Shown here piece by piece: positions 59,941-64,000 of a DNA stretch of 64,000 nt. The DNA is taken from the NCBI RefSeq assembly GCF_009728935.1, contig NZ_CP034235.1, positions 7,217,501-7,281,500 of the forward strand. Direction: 5' to 3'. Under the pieces are notes generated by a model that searched no databases, was not told the DNA's origin, and worked only from the letters and a program-made list of their open reading frames with translations. Made by a program: the position numbers and the translations under genes. Each line of letters begins with the position of its first letter. The stretch's first letter is position 1. The DNA comes from Paenibacillus psychroresistens (GTDB lineage: Bacteria > Bacillota > Bacilli > Paenibacillales > NBRC-103111).

Positions 59941-61869
59941 ATGCTGTATATTTTATTCAATGCAAAGAGACGATTTACCACAATTAGCGTATTAGTCTTG
60001 GCCGTATTATTAGTAATTTCTCTTCTACCTTCTGGATTTGCAGGTAAATCCAAATTGAACACAGTTGTTAGTGCAGATGCAAGTACTTACTCCATTAAAG
60101 ACATTGCACTTAATCCAGGAAAAAACGAGTCTGAAATGAACGTGACTTACTATACCTCCACAAATCCGGTCGCTACCAAAGTCCAAGTGTCTTACAAAGC
60201 ATTAATGACAGGCGGCAATTTTCCTACTGGTTCTAATGCAGTGACTTTTACAGGAACATCATCCGAAGCAGCGACAGTTTCATCCACTGTCTATTATTCT
60301 AACAAAGTAACCATTGCCCCTCTTTCACCCAACATTGAATATGTTTACCGTGTTGGCGATGGAACCGATGCTAACTGGAGTCCAGTTTACAGTTTTAAAA
60401 CACAAGATCCTTACACTTACAGCGTTATGTTTGTAGGTGACCCACAAATCGGCGCATCTGGAAGTGTGACCAACGATACTTACGGTTGGACAAATACACT
60501 TAATAAAGCAGTAGCCCAGTTCCCTAATATGAGCTTTATAATGTCTGCAGGCGATCAGGTGGAAACCAATAATAGTGAATCTCAATATGATGCTTATCTA
60601 AGTCCTAGCGTACTTAGAAGCTTGCCCGTTGCTACAGTTGTCGGGAACCATGATGGCAGCGTAAATTATACTTATCATTTTAATCAACCTAACCAGTCTA
60701 CTTTAGGCGCTACTGCTGTTAGCCCTGGTGACTATTATTACACCAAAGGCGACTCTTTGTTCATGGTATTGAATACCAACAATAGCAGTGCGGCAGCACA
60801 TGTACAATTTATGAAAGAAACAGTTGCAGCTGTTCCAAATGCTAAATGGAAGTTTGTTACTTTCCATCATGATATTTATGGAGCAGGAACTCACTCTTTG
60901 GAATCAGCTATTACAAATTTAAGAGCTGGCCTTTTCCCAACTTTTGACGAGCTGAACGTCGATATGATCTTCATGGGACATGACCACTCTTATGTCAGAA
61001 CGTTTGTAATGAAAGGCGATATTCCACAAAAAAACCAGCTAGTTGACAGCCAAGGAAGAGATGTTAACCCTGTAGGCTCTACTTATCTTACAGCCAACTC
61101 TGCCAGCGGTAGTAAATACTATGAATTAAAGACAACTCCGGAAGTATATTCTGCCGTTAGAAGCCAGCTTCATGTTCCTACCTTCTCCACTATCGACGTA
61201 ACTCCAACCAGCGTTACAATTAAAACTTTTAGAACCGATACAATGGAAATGGTCGACACTTACGGCATGGTTAAAGATACAGAAGCAAAAGTATATGCTA
61301 AACCAACCCAAGAAGCCCATCCAACTACTTTTGAATATTACTATGCGCTCACTAAGGGCAATTCAGTAAACACAGTAGATGCGACTTTCGGCTTTGACAG
61401 CACAAGAATCAAATTTACTAAGGCTGAGCTAGTATCACCGAATGCTGGAGTAATTGACAGTAAATTAGCAGCCGATGGAAAGTCAGTTAGAGTTGTAGCA
61501 GGCTTAACAACACCTATTTCAACAATTGCAGCCACAGATGTTGTTAAACTTACCTTTGAGCTAGTACCAAGTAATCCAACGAAATTGGCGATTGCCGAAA
61601 TCACGCTTAACAACTCATCTACTTCTTCCAGCGGAGTAAATAAAGACGTTAAATCCAGTATCACTGGAAAAACGGGTTCCATTGTCCGCTATTATGACTT
61701 TACTGGTGATGGTTTAACAACCGGCGCCGACTTGTCCAAAGCATTAGATTTCTACAGAGCCTCTTCACAGGATCCAAACTGGAATACAAGTAAGGTTGCC
61801 GATGTCAATCTTGATGGCGTTGTAGATATTACTGACTTTACTATGATCTTAAAGCAAATTTTTGAATAA
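59941..61869 (+). CDS. Secreted metallophosphoesterase with cohesin-like and dockerin domains
   Basis: 642-residue exported protein. Signal about 8-35; a purple-acid-phosphatase-type Fn3 domain (about 45-155, with NIEYVYRVGDG). The calcineurin-like catalytic domain (about 160-405) has FVGDPQIG, SAGDQVE, VVGNHDG, FVTFHHD and FMGHDHSY, a full two-metal set. Then comes a cohesin-like beta sandwich (about 460-575) and a dockerin at the end with two Ca loops (DFTGDGLTTGAD and DVNLDGVVDITD). Start is ATG 59941 with GAGGAG upstream; a GTG four codons earlier is less likely. The pair cohesin plus dockerin on one enzyme is unusual. The next gene encodes an anchored cohesin-like protein. Confidence 0.9.
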   Translation: MLYILFNAKRRFTTISVLVLAVLLVISLLPSGFAGKSKLNTVVSADASTYSIKDIALNPGKNESEMNVTYYTSTNPVATKVQVSYKALMTGGNFPTGSNAVTFTGTSSEAATVSSTVYYSNKVTIAPLSPNIEYVYRVGDGTDANWSPVYSFKTQDPYTYSVMFVGDPQIGASGSVTNDTYGWTNTLNKAVAQFPNMSFIMSAGDQVETNNSESQYDAYLSPSVLRSLPVATVVGNHDGSVNYTYHFNQPNQSTLGATAVSPGDYYYTKGDSLFMVLNTNNSSAAAHVQFMKETVAAVPNAKWKFVTFHHDIYGAGTHSLESAITNLRAGLFPTFDELNVDMIFMGHDHSYVRTFVMKGDIPQKNQLVDSQGRDVNPVGSTYLTANSASGSKYYELKTTPEVYSAVRSQLHVPTFSTIDVTPTSVTIKTFRTDTMEMVDTYGMVKDTEAKVYAKPTQEAHPTTFEYYYALTKGNSVNTVDATFGFDSTRIKFTKAELVSPNAGVIDSKLAADGKSVRVVAGLTTPISTIAATDVVKLTFELVPSNPTKLAIAEITLNNSSTSSSGVNKDVKSSITGKTGSIVRYYDFTGDGLTTGADLSKALDFYRASSQDPNWNTSKVADVNLDGVVDITDFTMILKQIFE

Positions 61870-61886
61870 TAACTGATAGATCTAAG

Positions 61887-61916
61887 ACAGGAAAGGGCCT
61901 TCAAGCCTTTTCCTGT
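61887..61916 (+). terminator. Hairpin between the phosphoesterase and SLH genes
   Basis: Stem ACAGGAAAGGGC / GCCTTTTCCTGT with a 6-base loop; no strong T-run, so the two genes may still be partly co-transcribed. Confidence 0.6.
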
Positions 61917-61946
61917 ATTTCAAACCAAAGAGGTGTCCATAACAAC

Positions 61947-63989
61947 ATGAAAATGAAATATATGACTATCTTCGTTCTTATTTGCTTTCTATCCATGCAA
62001 ATGACTGCTTTTGCAAATACCAGCCTAGAAAAAGTGGAATTCTCACAGCAAAAAGTTACCGTCGGATTAAATTCAACCGAGTTTTCAGTAGGCATACTAG
62101 TCACGAACAATGCTCCGTTTAGTGGCGCCGAGTTTGGTCTTGGATTAGAAGGTGATCTGAAAATCAAATCAATAGATTATACAAGTGATATTAAGAACAA
62201 CAGCGTAAACATGAATACGGTGGGCATCTTAGATAAAAACGGTGTTCAATATTTTGGCTTTTTTAACGGTAAGAACAATTTCAATGGAACAGTAACCATT
62301 TGCAATGTAACTTTTGAATATACCGGGAATTCGCCTGCAAAGATAACGATGAAAGATACCAATGTAACAACAGTCATCGGTAATGAAGGAGCAACTAAAG
62401 AAAGTCTGAATTCTAACATAATAGTGAATGTTAACCGGGAATCCGCGGGAAATCCGGCTACTCCTACCTCACCCCCAACGGATTCACCAACACCAACGCC
62501 TACAACATCGCCAACACCTACATCATCACCTACAACATCACCTACAACATCGCCAACACCAACGCCAACGCCTGGAACACCAATATCAGAAACACCAACA
62601 TCAGGAACACCAACAGCAACACCTGTGCCCTCTGCCACTCCTGCACCATCGAGTACAAATGCACCAACACTAAATCCCCAGGACTTAGCTGTAAATTTGC
62701 AAAAAACCACTCAACAATTGAATGAGCTGCTAGCCAATAAAGAAAATGGTGCCGATGCACAAACAGTGCTAAAAAAAGAGACTGATCTTATTGAAAAAGC
62801 CATTGAACAGCAATCCATATTGAACATCTCCAGTTCAATCAAGGTTGATGGCAACTTCGCAAAAGCTAAATTGGATGCCAGTACTTTCACGGATCTATTT
62901 AAAACAGTCCATGATAATGCGACAAAATTGATTGAAACGCTGACACAATTTGATCCCAATGCGGATAAAGTGAAAATTAACGTATCGCTTGATCTGGGCA
63001 CACAAACGGCTGCTAACGCGGAGGTCCCATTAAATGCCGATCTAGTGTCTAAAGCCAAAGAAGCAGGAATTGACACAATCACGATTAAAATAAACGGTGT
63101 TTCCTTATCCGTAGATGTAGATCAATTTATTGGAAATACAATACTTTTTATCAATAAACAACCCGTAACAACAGCAAGCGATGCGACAGGCTTAAAGGTT
63201 GCCTCCGATGTGTATAATTTTGAGTTTAAAAATGACTCGGGCACAAACACGAGCTTCACTAAGCCCGTAATTGTCAAATTACCAATTAATACGAATGGAC
63301 TTAATACCGATTTACTTTCTCTAGCCAAAATAATTAACGGTAAATTGGAGTTTTATGGTGGACGTTATAATACGGAAGGCAACTATTTCGAAGGTGAACG
63401 CAAATCATTTTCTACTTATGTGATTGTCGAGAACAAAGTCGATTTCACAGATACTGCGAGCGTTCAGACATGGGCAGGACAATCGATTGATATCTCAGCA
63501 GCCAAAGGTATCATCCAAGGCCGCAGCCAAGGACTATTTGCTCCTAACGCTAAAGTAACACGCGCCGAATTTGCAGCAATGATTGTCAAAGCCTTTCATC
63601 TTGAAGACGACTCTGCTTCTGAATCCTTCAATGATGTCAACGATACAGATTGGTTTAAATCCCCTGTTGCTGCCGCTGCAAAAGCAGGAGTTATCAATGG
63701 GCGGTCTCTCACCCAATTTGCTCCAAACGCAACAATTAGCCGCGCAGAAATGGCTACTCTTGCAGCAAAAGCTCTTATAACTGTAAAAGGCTATAAGTAT
63801 GTAGCTAATACACAAGCCATATTGAACCAATTCAAAGATAATGCTTCCATTAATTCATCCCTTATAGATGGCGTGGCTTTGGCGACAAGTCAAGGAATCA
63901 TCGTCGGCTCCAACAATAACTTCAATCCGAATGATTCATCTACACGTGCTCAAGCAGCTGTCGTGATTGCCAGATTGCTGGATAAATAA
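61947..63989 (+). CDS. SLH-anchored surface protein with N-terminal cohesin-like domain
   Basis: 680-residue exported protein. Signal about 4-25; a cohesin-like domain (about 27-165: VTVGLNSTEFSVGILVTNN, GAEFGLGLEGDL, TVTICNVTFEY); a Thr/Pro/Ser linker (about 170-245); a helical and beta region (about 250-500) typical of Paenibacillus surface proteins; and three SLH repeats (about 515-680: AKGIIQGRSQGLFAPN, KAGVINGRSLTQFAPN, SQGIIVGSNNNFNPN) that bind pyruvylated wall polymer. It could hold dockerin proteins on the cell, including the product of the gene before it. Confidence 0.9.
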   Translation: MKMKYMTIFVLICFLSMQMTAFANTSLEKVEFSQQKVTVGLNSTEFSVGILVTNNAPFSGAEFGLGLEGDLKIKSIDYTSDIKNNSVNMNTVGILDKNGVQYFGFFNGKNNFNGTVTICNVTFEYTGNSPAKITMKDTNVTTVIGNEGATKESLNSNIIVNVNRESAGNPATPTSPPTDSPTPTPTTSPTPTSSPTTSPTTSPTPTPTPGTPISETPTSGTPTATPVPSATPAPSSTNAPTLNPQDLAVNLQKTTQQLNELLANKENGADAQTVLKKETDLIEKAIEQQSILNISSSIKVDGNFAKAKLDASTFTDLFKTVHDNATKLIETLTQFDPNADKVKINVSLDLGTQTAANAEVPLNADLVSKAKEAGIDTITIKINGVSLSVDVDQFIGNTILFINKQPVTTASDATGLKVASDVYNFEFKNDSGTNTSFTKPVIVKLPINTNGLNTDLLSLAKIINGKLEFYGGRYNTEGNYFEGERKSFSTYVIVENKVDFTDTASVQTWAGQSIDISAAKGIIQGRSQGLFAPNAKVTRAEFAAMIVKAFHLEDDSASESFNDVNDTDWFKSPVAAAAKAGVINGRSLTQFAPNATISRAEMATLAAKALITVKGYKYVANTQAILNQFKDNASINSSLIDGVALATSQGIIVGSNNNFNPNDSSTRAQAAVVIARLLDK

Positions 63990-64000
63990 ATCCAAAGTTT

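Noticed and set aside
62246..62760. Val/Gly-rich minus-strand frames
   Set aside because: They mirror the Thr-Pro linker of the SLH protein.

Overview
The window looks like chromosomal DNA of a spore-forming, Gram-positive Bacillota of the Paenibacillaceae, most likely a Paenibacillus or close relative. The reasons are a long Bacillus-type SRP RNA, spo0F, rpoE (delta), forespore-type promoters, zinc-type L31, a c-di-AMP (ydaO) riboswitch, SLH-anchored surface proteins, stalk (copper amine oxidase N-like) domains, and a large sugar-utilisation locus with a YesN-type AraC regulator and LplB-type ABC permeases. No phage, insertion sequence, tRNA, rRNA or CRISPR array was seen.

Positions 1-12400 are a conserved block read on the minus strand: (small gene cut by the window edge) <- recR <- ybaB-like <- dnaX <- SRP RNA <- sporulation-type lipoprotein <- rpmE <- radical SAM protein <- rho <- murA paralogue <- fba <- spo0F <- pyrG <- rpoE. 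It joins two gene groups that lie apart in B. subtilis, and it lacks tal between fba and murA and glpX between murA and rho.

Positions 12400-34300 hold housekeeping and envelope genes: a subtilisin-like protease, speE with a DUF1934 gene, divergent pbpG with a sigma-G-like promoter, a 51-bp tandem repeat array, a HAD phosphatase, ywhD, an M1 peptidase with a membrane partner, and an NlpC/P60 hydrolase behind a c-di-AMP riboswitch. These are followed by a 1022-residue secreted repeat protein, a TPR-glycosyltransferase, an EF-hand/Ig-like secreted protein, a VOC dioxygenase, two MFS exporters, and a chemoreceptor gene that has lost its signalling tip and its frame.

Positions 36300-53720 are one long minus-strand sugar locus: a secreted beta-helix/PKD/CBM6 protein, a small unknown protein, an intracellular beta-helix protein, two Gfo/Idh/MocA oxidoreductases, a membrane-bound AraC regulator, two ABC permeases (one frameshifted in a G7 run), a binding lipoprotein, two TIM-barrel epimerases, an alpha/beta hydrolase, an epimerase-ThuA fusion, and a zinc alcohol dehydrogenase. 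Two nearly identical 24-bp sites lie upstream of the ABC operon and of the oxidoreductase operon, probably the operator of the AraC protein. The gene set resembles an oxidise-at-C3 (3-keto-glycoside) route, which is inference.

Positions 54000-64000 hold a stalk-domain protein, exoA, DUF1697, a DEDDh exonuclease, YibE/F and HupE-like membrane proteins. The end has a notable pair: a secreted metallophosphoesterase with cohesin-like and dockerin domains, then an SLH-anchored protein that starts with a cohesin-like domain. Together they suggest a small surface-assembly system outside classical cellulosomes.
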